In this document: piece after piece, positions 26,380 to 34,691 of the stretch
Layout: the number at the start of each line of letters is the position of its first letter
Numbering within the stretch: the first letter of the stretch is position 1
Source of the DNA: Pimelobacter simplex
GTDB lineage: Bacteria; Actinomycetota; Actinomycetes; Propionibacteriales; Nocardioidaceae
DNA length: 64,000 nt
Direction of reading: 5' to 3'
Assembly (NCBI GenBank): GCA_016803235.1
Contig: JADCLI010000022.1
Location: 1 to 64,000 of the forward strand
Notes under the pieces: model-generated
The model's input: the letters and a program-made list of their open reading frames with translations, nothing else
Databases searched by the model: none
Told to the model about the DNA's origin: nothing
Translations under genes and position numbers: made by a program

Positions 26380-27690
26380 ATGACCGCACACGACGTGGAC
26401 GTCGTGGTGATCGGCGCCGGCTTCGCCGGGCTGGTCGCCGCACGGGAGCTGGGACGAGGGGGGCTCGACGTCGTGGTGATCGAGGCACGCGACCGCCTCG
26501 GCGGGCGCACCTGGACCGACCACCGCCTCGGCCACGACCTCGAGTTCGGCGGGACCTGGGTGCACTGGGTGCAGCCGCACACCTGGGCCGAGCTGACCCG
26601 CTACGGTCTCGGCATCGAGCGCACGCCGCCGGCCGAGGAGGCCTCGTGGCTGGGCGAGGACGGCGTACGGCGGCACGGCACGGTCGACGAGTTCATGACG
26701 CTCATCGAGGGCGGCCAGCAACGGATCGTGGACGACGTGCGCACGGCGATCCCGCGGGGCGTGGCCCCGACGGTCGGTGCGATCGAGCGGCTCGACGCGC
26801 TGAGCATCCAGGACCGCTTCGACCAGCTCGGCCTGACCGGCGAGGAGCGCCTCGCCAACGAGGCGGTCTGGGTCGGCCACGTGAATGCACCCCTCGACCG
26901 GGTCGGGCTGTCCAGCGCGTTGCGCTGGGTCGCGGCCACCGGCGGTCACTGGCAGCTCATGCACGAGGCGTCGTCGACCTACCGGGTCGTGGGCGGGATG
27001 CGCGGATTCGTGGGTGCGATCGCAGCGGACGTGACCGGTGAGATCCGGCTGTCCACCGCGGTGACCGCCGTCGAACCGGGTGACGGCGTCGTCGCGGTCG
27101 GCTGCGCCGACGGCACCGTCGTACGCGCCCGGCGGGTCGTGTGCACCCTGCCGGTCAACGCGGTCGGCAGCATCGCCTGGGGTGCCGAGCTGCCCGCGGC
27201 GTGGCGCCGGGCCGGCAAGGAGAGGGTCGCGTCACAGGGCCTCAAGATCTGGATCGAGGTGCGCGGCCGGGTGCCGCGGTTCGTCGGCTACACCAGCCAG
27301 CAGCATCCGGTCTCGGTGCTCAAGAGCGAGCTCGTCGGTGACGACAGCAGCGTGCTGGTCGGCTTCGGGCCGGACCACGCGGCGCTGGCTGCCGACGACC
27401 TCGCCCAGGTGCAGGCCGCCGTCGACGCCTTCCGCGACGACCTGGAGGTCGTCGACGCCACGGCGCACGACTGGATGGCCGACCCGTACGCCGCGACCAC
27501 GTGGATGACCCACCGGCCCGGCCAGCTGACCCGCGACCTGGTCGAGCTGCAGGAGCCGTGGGGACAGGTCCACTTCGCCACCAGCGACAATGCCTCCTTG
27601 TGGGGTGGATTCATCGACGGCGCGATCGAGAGCGGCCTGCGCGAGGCACGCCGGATCCTTGCCGGCACGACCGGGACGGGCAGCCGATGA
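26380..27690 (+). CDS. Flavin-containing monoamine oxidase-type enzyme
   Basis: 436 aa. N-terminal FAD Rossmann motif VIGAGFAGLVAARELGRGG ending in the acidic VIEARDRLGGRT, the signature of the MAO/polyamine-oxidase family. The C-terminal FAD contact WGGFIDGAIESG is present. It converts an amine to aldehyde, ammonia and hydrogen peroxide. Cytoplasmic, no signal peptide. ATG follows GAGGAG (26371-26376). Its stop overlaps the start of the second aldehyde dehydrogenase (ATGA), so product aldehyde and its oxidation are coupled at translation. Substrate unknown; diamines, omega-amino acids and arylalkylamines are all possible. Confidence 0.9.
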   Translation: MTAHDVDVVVIGAGFAGLVAARELGRGGLDVVVIEARDRLGGRTWTDHRLGHDLEFGGTWVHWVQPHTWAELTRYGLGIERTPPAEEASWLGEDGVRRHGTVDEFMTLIEGGQQRIVDDVRTAIPRGVAPTVGAIERLDALSIQDRFDQLGLTGEERLANEAVWVGHVNAPLDRVGLSSALRWVAATGGHWQLMHEASSTYRVVGGMRGFVGAIAADVTGEIRLSTAVTAVEPGDGVVAVGCADGTVVRARRVVCTLPVNAVGSIAWGAELPAAWRRAGKERVASQGLKIWIEVRGRVPRFVGYTSQQHPVSVLKSELVGDDSSVLVGFGPDHAALAADDLAQVQAAVDAFRDDLEVVDATAHDWMADPYAATTWMTHRPGQLTRDLVELQEPWGQVHFATSDNASLWGGFIDGAIESGLREARRILAGTTGTGSR

Positions 27691-29174
27691 CCGAGACCTC
27701 CCACGACCCCCGCACCGGAGCGGTCAACGGCGAGGTCGCCGAGTCGACGGTCGAGGAGGTCAGGTCCGCCGTCCGGGCCGCGGCGGCCGTCGCGCCCGTG
27801 GCGGCGGCGACCCCGCCTGACGTGCGCAGGGACTGGCTGGCCGCGGTCGCCGACGCCCTCGAGGCGGACCTCGAGGCACTGGTCGCGCTCGCCGACGCCG
27901 AGACCGCGCTGGGGGCCACCCGCCTGTCCGGCGAGGTCCAGCGGGCCGCGGGCCAGCTGCGGTTCTACGGCGCAGTGGCGGCCGACGGCGGCTACCTCCG
28001 CGCGGCCGTCGACACCACGGGCGGCCAGCACCTGGCCCGCGTCGGTGTCCCGCTCGGGCCGGTCGCGGTGTTCGGGGCGAGCAACTTCCCCCTCGGGTTC
28101 GGGGTGGTCGGCAACGACACCGCGTCCGCGCTGGCCGCCGGCTGCCCCGTGGTCGTCAAGGCCCACCCGGCCCACCCGTTGCTCAGCCTCCGTCTGGCGC
28201 GGTTGGCACAGGCCGCGCTGGCGGCCGCGGGTGCCCCCGACGGGCTCCTCGGCCTGGTCGTGGGCCACCGGGCCGGTGTCGACCTGGTCCGTGCGCCGGA
28301 GATCGCCGCCGTCGGCTTCACCGGCTCCCAGGCAGGTGGCCTGGCGCTGTGGCGGATCGCCAACGAGCGCGAGGTCGTCATCCCCGTGTACGCCGAGATG
28401 GGCACCGTCAACCCGGTCGTCGTCACCGAGGCCGCCGCCCCGCGGATGGCCGAGATCGCGGCGGGCTTCGTCGGCTCGGCCACCCTCGGCGCCGGCCAGT
28501 TCTGCACCAAGCCCGGGCTGCTCCTCGCACCGGCCGGCTCGCGCGCGGCCGAGGAGGTCGCGAAGGCCCTGCGGACGGCGGATCCCGCTCCGATCATGCT
28601 GACCGCCGCGATCGCCGAGGCGGTCAGCACGGGCATCGACGAGCTGGTCGCCGCCGGCGGTCGCCCGGTCGACCTCGTCGAGCCCTCCGGCCTCGGCTGG
28701 TCCGCGCCGGCCGCCGTGATCGAGGCGGACCCGGGCGACCTGCGCCCGGGCAGCCGACTGCTCGCGGAGTGCTTCGGGCCCGTCGTGGTCGTCGCCGAGT
28801 ACGACGACGCTGCCGAGCGCGACGCCGTCCTGGCACGGCTGCAGGGGGCGCTCGCGGCGAGCCTGGTCACCGCAGGGCCCGACGACCCCGACGGCGCCGC
28901 GCTGGCACGGCGACTCAGCGGCCAGGTCGGGCGGGTCGTCGTCGACGGCTGGCCGACCGGCGTCGCCTTCACCTGGGCCCAGCAGCACGGCGGCCCGTGG
29001 CCCGCGACGTCGGCGCCCACGGCGACGTCCGTCGGCGCGGCGGCGCTCGACCGGTTCGTGCGCCCGGTCGCCTTTCAGGACGTCCCCGACGCCTGGCTGC
29101 CACCGCCGGTCCAGCAGGCCAACCCGTGGCGGGTCCCCCGCCGGGTCGACGGCGTGCTGGAGGTGCCGCGATGA
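27687..29174 (+). CDS. Aldehyde dehydrogenase, ketoglutarate-semialdehyde dehydrogenase-like
   Basis: 495 aa. It differs from the first ALDH of the operon: the N-terminus is short, the substrate loop reads FGASNFPLGFG and the nucleophile Cys273 sits in GQFCTKPG, the form found in 2,5-dioxovalerate (ketoglutarate semialdehyde) dehydrogenases. The usual ELGG glutamate segment is YAEMGTVNP, as in that subgroup. Expected reaction: a dicarboxylate semialdehyde to the diacid. Overlaps the amine oxidase by 4 bp and the CoA-transferase by 4 bp. A C5 dicarboxylate product would feed the glutaryl-CoA genes downstream. Confidence 0.85.
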   Translation: MTETSHDPRTGAVNGEVAESTVEEVRSAVRAAAAVAPVAAATPPDVRRDWLAAVADALEADLEALVALADAETALGATRLSGEVQRAAGQLRFYGAVAADGGYLRAAVDTTGGQHLARVGVPLGPVAVFGASNFPLGFGVVGNDTASALAAGCPVVVKAHPAHPLLSLRLARLAQAALAAAGAPDGLLGLVVGHRAGVDLVRAPEIAAVGFTGSQAGGLALWRIANEREVVIPVYAEMGTVNPVVVTEAAAPRMAEIAAGFVGSATLGAGQFCTKPGLLLAPAGSRAAEEVAKALRTADPAPIMLTAAIAEAVSTGIDELVAAGGRPVDLVEPSGLGWSAPAAVIEADPGDLRPGSRLLAECFGPVVVVAEYDDAAERDAVLARLQGALAASLVTAGPDDPDGAALARRLSGQVGRVVVDGWPTGVAFTWAQQHGGPWPATSAPTATSVGAAALDRFVRPVAFQDVPDAWLPPPVQQANPWRVPRRVDGVLEVPR

Positions 29175-30313
29175 GCGCGCCGCTCGACGGCGTCCTGGTC
29201 GCCGACCTGAGCCGGGTGCTGGCAGGACCGCTCGCCGCGACGATGCTCGCCGACCTCGGCGCCACCGTGATCAAGGTGGAGCGCCCCGGCGTGGGCGACG
29301 ACACCCGGCAGTGGGGCCCACCGTGGACCGCCACCTCGAGCTCCTACTTCGAGTCGGCCAACCGGTCGAAGCAGTCCGTCGAGCTCGACCTCGACGACGC
29401 CGGGGACCGCCGGCTCGCGGCCGAGCTCACCCGTCGCGCGGACGTCGTCATCGAGAACCACCGCGCCGGCGCCCTCGAACGGCGCGGCCTCGGCTACGAG
29501 CAGGTGGCAGCGCGCAACCCGCGCGTGGTCTACGCCTCGATCAGCGGCTTCGGCTCCGAGGGCGGTCGCGAGCTGCCCGGGTACGACTTCCTGGTCCAGG
29601 CCGTCGGCGGGCTGATGAGCATCACCGGCGACCCGGCCGAGCCGACGAAGGTCGGCGTCGCGCTGGTCGACGTCCTGACCGCCAAGGACGCGACCATCGG
29701 GATCCTGGCCGCGCTGCGCGAGCGCGAGACGAGCGGGCGCGGCCAGCGAGTCGAGGTCAACCTGCTCTCCAGCCTGCTCGGCTCACTGGCCAACCAGGCC
29801 TCGGGGTTCCTCACGACCGGGCGCGCTCCGGTCGCGATGGGCAACCGGCACCCCTCGATCGCGCCGTACGAGACACTCGCGGCCGCCGACGGCCTGGTCG
29901 CCGTGTGCTGCGGCAACGACGGCCAGTTCCGCCGCCTCGCCGAGGTCCTCGGCTCCCCCGGCCTCGCCGACGACCCGCGGTTCGCGACCAACCCGGCCCG
30001 GGTCGAGCACCGGACCGCGCTCGTGGCCGCGTTGGAGAAGGAGCTCGGCCAGGCCCCGGTCGCCCACTGGGTCGGGCTGCTCCGGACGGCCGGCGTGCCC
30101 GCCGGCGCGGTCGGCACCGTGGCCGACGGGTTCGCCCTGGCCGACCGGCTCGGCCTGCGCCCGACCGTCGACGTCGGCCCCGGCGCGCCGCCCCAGGTGC
30201 GCAACCCGATCACCCTCACCCGCACCCCCATCAGCCGGTACGCCGCACCGCCGCGGCTCGGCGAGCACACCAACGACGTCCGCCGCTGGCTGACCGAAGG
30301 AGAAGCACCATGA
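29171..30313 (+). CDS. CaiB/BaiF family CoA-transferase
   Basis: 380 aa, typical length for class III CoA-transferases. The N-terminal VADLSRVLAGPLAATMLADLGATVIKVE motif and catalytic Asp139 (GYDFLVQA) are present. These enzymes move CoA between carboxylic acids by an aspartyl-CoA thioester. Human SUGCT, a relative, makes glutaryl-CoA from glutarate. The next gene encodes a glutaryl-CoA-dehydrogenase-like enzyme overlapping by 4 bp, so glutarate is the best guess for the acceptor acid. Confidence 0.9.
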   Translation: MSAPLDGVLVADLSRVLAGPLAATMLADLGATVIKVERPGVGDDTRQWGPPWTATSSSYFESANRSKQSVELDLDDAGDRRLAAELTRRADVVIENHRAGALERRGLGYEQVAARNPRVVYASISGFGSEGGRELPGYDFLVQAVGGLMSITGDPAEPTKVGVALVDVLTAKDATIGILAALRERETSGRGQRVEVNLLSSLLGSLANQASGFLTTGRAPVAMGNRHPSIAPYETLAAADGLVAVCCGNDGQFRRLAEVLGSPGLADDPRFATNPARVEHRTALVAALEKELGQAPVAHWVGLLRTAGVPAGAVGTVADGFALADRLGLRPTVDVGPGAPPQVRNPITLTRTPISRYAAPPRLGEHTNDVRRWLTEGEAP

Positions 30314-31488
30314 GCACGTCCCCCCTCGACCTCGCCGGGATCGACGACCTGCTGTCCGACGACGAGAAGGCCGTGCGCGCGTCGGTGCGCCAGCTCTGCG
30401 CCGACCGCGTCGACCCCTACGTCGCCGACTGGTTCGAGCGCGGCCAGGTCGACGACATCCGCGGCCTGGCGAAGGACCTCGGGTCGCTGGGCCTGCTCGG
30501 CATGCACCTGACCGGCTACGGCTGCGCCGGCATGTCGGCCACCGAGTACGGACTGGCCTGCCTTGAGCTGGAGGCCTCCGACTCCGGCGTCCGCTCCCTG
30601 GTCAGCGTCCAGGGGTCGCTCGCGATGTTCGCGATCTGGCGGTGGGGCTCGGAGGAGCACAAGACCGAGTGGCTGCCGCGGATGGCAGCGGGCGAGGCGA
30701 TCGGCTGCTTCGGCCTGACCGAGCCCGACATCGGCTCGGACCCGGGCAGCATGCGCACCCGGGCCCGCCGGGACGGGTCGGACTGGATCCTCGACGGCCG
30801 GAAGATGTGGATCACGAACTCCTCGGTCGCCGACGTCGCCGTGGTGTGGGCGCAGACCGACGAGCCGTCGGGCGGCGTGCGTGGGTTCGTCGTACCGACC
30901 TCGACGCCGGGGTTCAGCGCGCCGGAGATCAAGCACAAGCAGTCGCTGCGGGCCTCGGTCACCGGCGAGATCGTCCTCGACGGCGTCCGGCTGCCCGACG
31001 CGGCGGCCTTCCCCGACGTCCGCGGGCTCAAGGGACCGCTGTCGTGCCTCAACGAGGCCCGCTACGGGATCGTGTGGGGCGCGCTGGGCGCCGCGCGGTC
31101 GTCGCTGCAGGCCGCACTGGACTATGCCAACCAGCGGATCCAGTTCGGCAAGCCGATCTCGGCGTTCCAGCTCACCCAGCAGAAGCTGGTCGACATGAAC
31201 CTCGAGTACACCAAGGGGCTGCTGCTCGCCCTGCACCTCGGCCGCCGCAAGGACGCCGGCACCCTGCGGCCCGAGCAGGTCAGCCTCGGCAAGCTCAACA
31301 ACGTCCGCGAGGCCCTGGAGATCTGCCGCACCGCCCGCACCGTCATGGGCGCCAACGGGATCTCGCTGGAGTACCCGGTGATCCGGCACGCCAACAACCT
31401 CGAGTCGGTCCTCACCTACGAGGGCACCGTCGAGATGCACACCCTCGTCCTGGGGCAGGCGATGACGGGCCACGCCGCCTTCCGCTGA
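30310..31488 (+). CDS. gcdH: Glutaryl-CoA dehydrogenase-like acyl-CoA dehydrogenase
   Basis: 392 aa, full acyl-CoA dehydrogenase fold. FAD-binding segments CFGLTEPDIGSDPGSM and MWITNS are present. The catalytic base is Glu371 in YEGTVEMHTLVLG, the form characteristic of glutaryl-CoA dehydrogenases, as is the NEARYGIVWGALGAA helix. It would oxidise and decarboxylate glutaryl-CoA to crotonyl-CoA. Last gene of the six-gene operon, coupled by ATGA to the CoA-transferase. The symbol rests on these motifs; another short branched or dicarboxylic acyl-CoA substrate is possible. Confidence 0.85.
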   Translation: MSTSPLDLAGIDDLLSDDEKAVRASVRQLCADRVDPYVADWFERGQVDDIRGLAKDLGSLGLLGMHLTGYGCAGMSATEYGLACLELEASDSGVRSLVSVQGSLAMFAIWRWGSEEHKTEWLPRMAAGEAIGCFGLTEPDIGSDPGSMRTRARRDGSDWILDGRKMWITNSSVADVAVVWAQTDEPSGGVRGFVVPTSTPGFSAPEIKHKQSLRASVTGEIVLDGVRLPDAAAFPDVRGLKGPLSCLNEARYGIVWGALGAARSSLQAALDYANQRIQFGKPISAFQLTQQKLVDMNLEYTKGLLLALHLGRRKDAGTLRPEQVSLGKLNNVREALEICRTARTVMGANGISLEYPVIRHANNLESVLTYEGTVEMHTLVLGQAMTGHAAFR

Positions 31489-31526
31489 TTCCCCCACGCC
31501 GGCGCGGCGTACGACATGATTCCCGC

Positions 31527-32009
31527 ATGCGATACAGCCGAGAGCTCGCCTACGACGCCCCACCGGAGGAGGTGTTCGCGATGCTCGCGGACCCCGCGTT
31601 CCGGGAGAAGGTCGGCGCCGCCCAGGACGTGGTGTCCATCGAGGTCACCCTCACCCCGGCCGGTGCCGGCTTCACGCTCGTCAGCGACCAGGTGCAGAAC
31701 ACCGCCGGGCTGCCCGCGATCGCCAAGAAGATCGCCGGCGACACCACTCAGGCGGTGGTCAAGGAGTCCTGGGACGACGCGACCTCCGGCACGATCGAGA
31801 TCACCGCGCCCGGCAAGCCCACGAGGGCGACCGGGACGGTGCGGCTCACGCCGAGCGGCACCGGGACGACGTACGTCCAGGAGCTCGACGTGGTCGTCAA
31901 GGTCCCGCTCGTCGCGGGCAAGCTGGAGAAGCTGATGGCCGACAACATCGACGCAGGCCTCACGACCGAGCATGCTGTGGGCGTGGCCTGGCTGAAGGGA
32001 GACCGCTGA
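31527..32009 (+). CDS. DUF2505 (SRPBCC-like) protein, copy 1
   Basis: 160 aa. The whole protein matches a DUF2505-type START/SRPBCC-like fold: an N-terminal YDAPPEEVFAMLADPAFREKV segment and a C-terminal helix after VPLVAGKLEKLMADN. Such proteins have a hydrophobic cavity and are thought to bind lipophilic ligands; the function is not established. It is followed one base later by a paralogue of identical length (32011-32493) with matching blocks in the same order. The ATG lacks a clear ribosome site; CATGAT lies 6 nt upstream, possibly a weak -10 of a leaderless message. Confidence 0.8.
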   Translation: MRYSRELAYDAPPEEVFAMLADPAFREKVGAAQDVVSIEVTLTPAGAGFTLVSDQVQNTAGLPAIAKKIAGDTTQAVVKESWDDATSGTIEITAPGKPTRATGTVRLTPSGTGTTYVQELDVVVKVPLVAGKLEKLMADNIDAGLTTEHAVGVAWLKGDR

Positions 32010-32010
32010 C

Positions 32011-32493
32011 ATGGCGACCAAGCTGACGCACGAGATGACGTACGACGCCCCCGCGATCGAGGTCGCGGCGATGTTGTCCGACCCGGTGTTCCGCGAGACC
32101 GTGTGCCGCAACCAGCGCGCCACGTCGTACAGCGTCGAGATCGAGGGCAACGTCGACGCGAAGGCCGTGCGCATCGAGATGGAGCAGCCGACCGACAAGG
32201 TGCCGGCCTTCGCGAAGAAGTTCATCGGCGACACCACCACGATCACGCAGACCGAGACCTGGTCGAGCCCGCTGAGGGCGACCGTCACCATCGGCATCCC
32301 CGGGAAGCCGGGCGAGATCAACGGGACGGCGACCCTGGTCGAGACCGACGGCGTGACGAAGGAGACCGTCGAGCTGGAGATCAAGGTCAAGATCCCGCTC
32401 GTGTCCGGCAAGATCGAGGAGCTGCTGGCCAAGCTGCTCGGCAGCGCGCTGCGCGCCGAGGAGCGCACCGGCAAGGAGTGGCTCGCCGGCTAG
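32011..32493 (+). CDS. DUF2505 (SRPBCC-like) protein, copy 2
   Basis: 160 aa, tandem paralogue of the preceding gene. Shared blocks in order: Y(D)AP-EV-AMLxDPxFRE, KKIAGDTT/KKFIGDTT, a central PGKP segment and VPLVAGKLE/IPLVSGKIE. The ligand-pocket residues between the blocks differ, suggesting divergence after duplication. It starts one base after the first copy's TGA; AAGGGAGA before it serves as ribosome site. Converges with the small membrane-protein gene, overlapping by 4 bp. Confidence 0.8.
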   Translation: MATKLTHEMTYDAPAIEVAAMLSDPVFRETVCRNQRATSYSVEIEGNVDAKAVRIEMEQPTDKVPAFAKKFIGDTTTITQTETWSSPLRATVTIGIPGKPGEINGTATLVETDGVTKETVELEIKVKIPLVSGKIEELLAKLLGSALRAEERTGKEWLAG

Positions 32494-32678
32494 TCCTTCT
32501 GCTGGCGGTCGTGCTCCTCCGCCTCGTCGAGGTCGTCGTGCTCGTCGCCGGCCTCGGCGCGGCGGCGGACCGCGATCACGATCCCCAGCACCACGAACGG
32601 CCCGAAGGCGAGCACGATCGTGGCGATCTGCTCGACGGGGTGCAGGGCACCGAGATGCAGCGGGATCACGGGACCCAT
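32490..32678 (-). CDS. Small single-helix membrane protein
   Basis: 62 aa. One hydrophobic helix at about residues 18-40 (IATIVLAFGPFVVLGIVIAV), then a basic RRR stop-transfer and an acidic tail (DEHDDLDEAEE). Similar tiny membrane proteins are widespread in actinomycetes with no assigned role. It begins 9 bp after the stop of the WS/DGAT gene on the same strand, so the two may be cotranscribed. The pattern of helix, positive patch and charged tail supports a real gene. Confidence 0.65.
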   Translation of the reverse strand: MGPVIPLHLGALHPVEQIATIVLAFGPFVVLGIVIAVRRRAEAGDEHDDLDEAEEHDRQQKD

Positions 32679-32686
32679 GGTCCCAC

Positions 32687-34216
32687 TCAGTCCTGCGCGT
32701 CCTTCGCGGACCCCTTGCTGGTGGACTTCGTCGTGCGTCGGCCGCGCGGTGCGCGCTGCCGGCTCGCCGAGGACAGGTCGATCAGCTCGTCGAGCGCCTC
32801 CCGCAGGCAGGCGCCGAGCACCTCGGCGTCGGGGATCCAGTCCCGGTCGGCGGTGATGCCGTAGTAGACCCCGCCGTCGTACGACGTCACGCCGATCGCC
32901 AGCGGGTGCCCGGGCGTCAGCGGCGGAACCGGGTAGCTGGCGAGCATCCGGGCGCCGGCGGCGTACAGCGGGGCCTGCGGGCCGGGGACGTTGGTGACCG
33001 AGAGCTGGTAGCCACGGCGCAGCTCGATCGACGCGACCCGCGACCCGATGGCGTGGAAGGTGGTCGGCGCGAATCCGGCGATGCCGGCGAGCCGGTTGGC
33101 GGCGACGCTGCGGCCGGTGTCCTTGTGGGCCTGGAACGAGTAGGACACCTGGTGCAGCCGCACCACGGGGCTCGGCTCCCCGATCGGCAGGTCGACGAAG
33201 TGCGCGGCGATCTGGGTGCCGAGGGAGGTCGCCTCGAGCTCCTCGTCGATGACCGAGACGGGGACGACGGCGCGCACCTGGCGCAGCCCGCCCATCGACT
33301 CCGAGCGGGTCATCAGCCAGGCGCGCAGGGCGCCGGTGACGGTGGCGAGGATGACGTCGTTGACGGTGCCGCCGTGCGCCTCCCGGATCCGGCGGTAGTC
33401 GGCGAGCCGGGTCTCGACGGTGACGACCCGGCGCTGCTGGGAGAGCGGGCCGTTGATCACACCGCGCGTCCTGGGCCGGCGCCCGGTCGCGGCGGCGAGG
33501 AAGGAGCGGGCCCGCTCGCTGCGCCGGTCGGCGGTGCGGGCCAGGGCGCGGGAGCCGGTGCGGACCGTGTCGAGCAGCTCGCCGGGGTCGGTGAGGTTCT
33601 CGCGCACCGCCGTGGCCAGCAGGTTGGCGGGGTTCGGCGAGCGGCGTGGCTGCCAGTCGTCGGGCTCGAGGGCACGCGCCTCGGGCTGCAGGTCGAGCAG
33701 CAGCTGGCCGAGGTCGACGGTGTGGACGCCGTCGACCAGCGCCTGGTGGGTCTTGGACAGCAGCGCGACCCGGCCGCCCTCCAGGCCCTCGACGAAGTAG
33801 ATCTCCCACAGCGGCCGGGTGCGGTCGAGCGGACGGGAGACGATCCGCGACACCAGCTCGAGGAGCTGGGCGGAGGTGCCGGGCCGCGGCAGCGCGGAGC
33901 GTCGGACGTGGAAGCCGATGTCGAACTTCTCGTCGTCGACCCACACCGGGTTGGCCAGGTGTCCCGGCACCGCCTGCAGCCGCTGGCGGTAGCGCGGCAC
34001 GAACGCGATCCGGTCACGGATCAGTCCGACGAGACGGGCGTGGTCGAACGCGTCCGCGCCCTCACCGGGATCGAAGATCTCGATGGTCGCGTTGTGCGCC
34101 GGGGTCTCGGCGGACTCCTGCTCGAGGAACGTCAGGTCCCGAGGACGCACCCGATCCACCACGTGGTTCCCCAGCCTCTCTGGTCGGATCCCCGATGCAG
34201 CGACGACCGGCCCCAT
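32687..34216 (-). CDS. Wax ester synthase/diacylglycerol acyltransferase (WS/DGAT) family
   Basis: 509 aa from ATG 34216. The family normally begins near DRxxPxDxxFL; here that segment starts at residue 21, so GTG 34162 or 34159 may be the true start. Family features: FDxxFHVRR, PLDRTRPLWEIYFVEGLEGGRVALL, an N-P-G-P motif near residue 420 and NDVILATVTGALR. The active-site HHxxxDG motif reads HQALVDG: the second His, usually taken as the catalytic base, is Gln. Normal role: acylation of diacylglycerol or fatty alcohols for storage lipid. The substitution raises doubt about activity. The C-terminus is Lys/Ser-rich. Confidence 0.85.
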   Translation of the reverse strand: MGPVVAASGIRPERLGNHVVDRVRPRDLTFLEQESAETPAHNATIEIFDPGEGADAFDHARLVGLIRDRIAFVPRYRQRLQAVPGHLANPVWVDDEKFDIGFHVRRSALPRPGTSAQLLELVSRIVSRPLDRTRPLWEIYFVEGLEGGRVALLSKTHQALVDGVHTVDLGQLLLDLQPEARALEPDDWQPRRSPNPANLLATAVRENLTDPGELLDTVRTGSRALARTADRRSERARSFLAAATGRRPRTRGVINGPLSQQRRVVTVETRLADYRRIREAHGGTVNDVILATVTGALRAWLMTRSESMGGLRQVRAVVPVSVIDEELEATSLGTQIAAHFVDLPIGEPSPVVRLHQVSYSFQAHKDTGRSVAANRLAGIAGFAPTTFHAIGSRVASIELRRGYQLSVTNVPGPQAPLYAAGARMLASYPVPPLTPGHPLAIGVTSYDGGVYYGITADRDWIPDAEVLGACLREALDELIDLSSASRQRAPRGRRTTKSTSKGSAKDAQD

Positions 34217-34261
34217 CCGGTCGCCTTGGGATCACATGAGATTCTGGCAGACGACATCGTG

Positions 34262-34285
34262 CATCCGTGGATTCGTCCGCGGATG
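34262..34285 (+). promoter_or_regulatory. Hairpin with a TTCG loop in the leader of the lipoprotein gene
   Basis: CATCCGTGGA and TCCGCGGATG form 10-bp arms around a TTCG tetraloop. The single mismatch would be a G-U wobble in RNA. The hairpin ends 10 bp before the AGGAGGA ribosome site (34296-34302) of the lipoprotein gene. It could be an mRNA-stabilising structure or, at DNA level, an operator between the divergent WS/DGAT and lipoprotein genes. Confidence 0.45.
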
Positions 34286-34304
34286 TTCTGCGACAGGAGG
34301 AACC

Positions 34305-34691
34305 ATGCAGCGGCTGCCAGGGCGAGTGCGGGGGCGTGGGAGACACGCCCTTGGGGCGGCGCTCGCGGGGACCATGCTCCTCGGCACTGCGACGGCGTGC
34401 GGATCCGACGACGAGGCGGGCACCGACGAGAAGGTCGTCGTCGAGATCACGGTCGAGGGCGGCGAGATCACCCCGAAGGGGGACCGGGTCAAGGCCAGCA
34501 CCGGCCAGCCGATCGACCTGGTGATCACCTCCGACACCGCCGGTTCGCTGCACATGCACTCCGACCCCGAGCAGGAGTTCCCCTACGACGTCGGGACGCA
34601 GACGATCCCGATCTCGATCGACCGCCCCGGCGTGATCGAGGTGGAGTCGCACGACCCGCCGCAGATCATCGTCCAGCTCGAAGTCCGATGA
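34305..34691 (+). CDS. Cupredoxin-like lipoprotein
   Basis: 128 aa. Arg-rich start, hydrophobic h-region and a plausible lipobox (LGTATAC, Cys32), so it is an exported lipid-anchored protein. The mature domain of about 90 residues is beta-rich with an ITSDTAGSLHMHSD segment and a SHDPPQIIVQLEV end, the arrangement of cupredoxin-like domains (EfeO-type cupredoxin). HMH and a later His could bind copper or iron, but a full type-1 copper set with Cys is not seen. Strong AGGAGGAACC ribosome site. Its stop overlaps the start of a polytopic membrane protein (ATGA), implying a two-component membrane system. Confidence 0.7.
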   Translation: MQRLPGRVRGRGRHALGAALAGTMLLGTATACGSDDEAGTDEKVVVEITVEGGEITPKGDRVKASTGQPIDLVITSDTAGSLHMHSDPEQEFPYDVGTQTIPISIDRPGVIEVESHDPPQIIVQLEVR

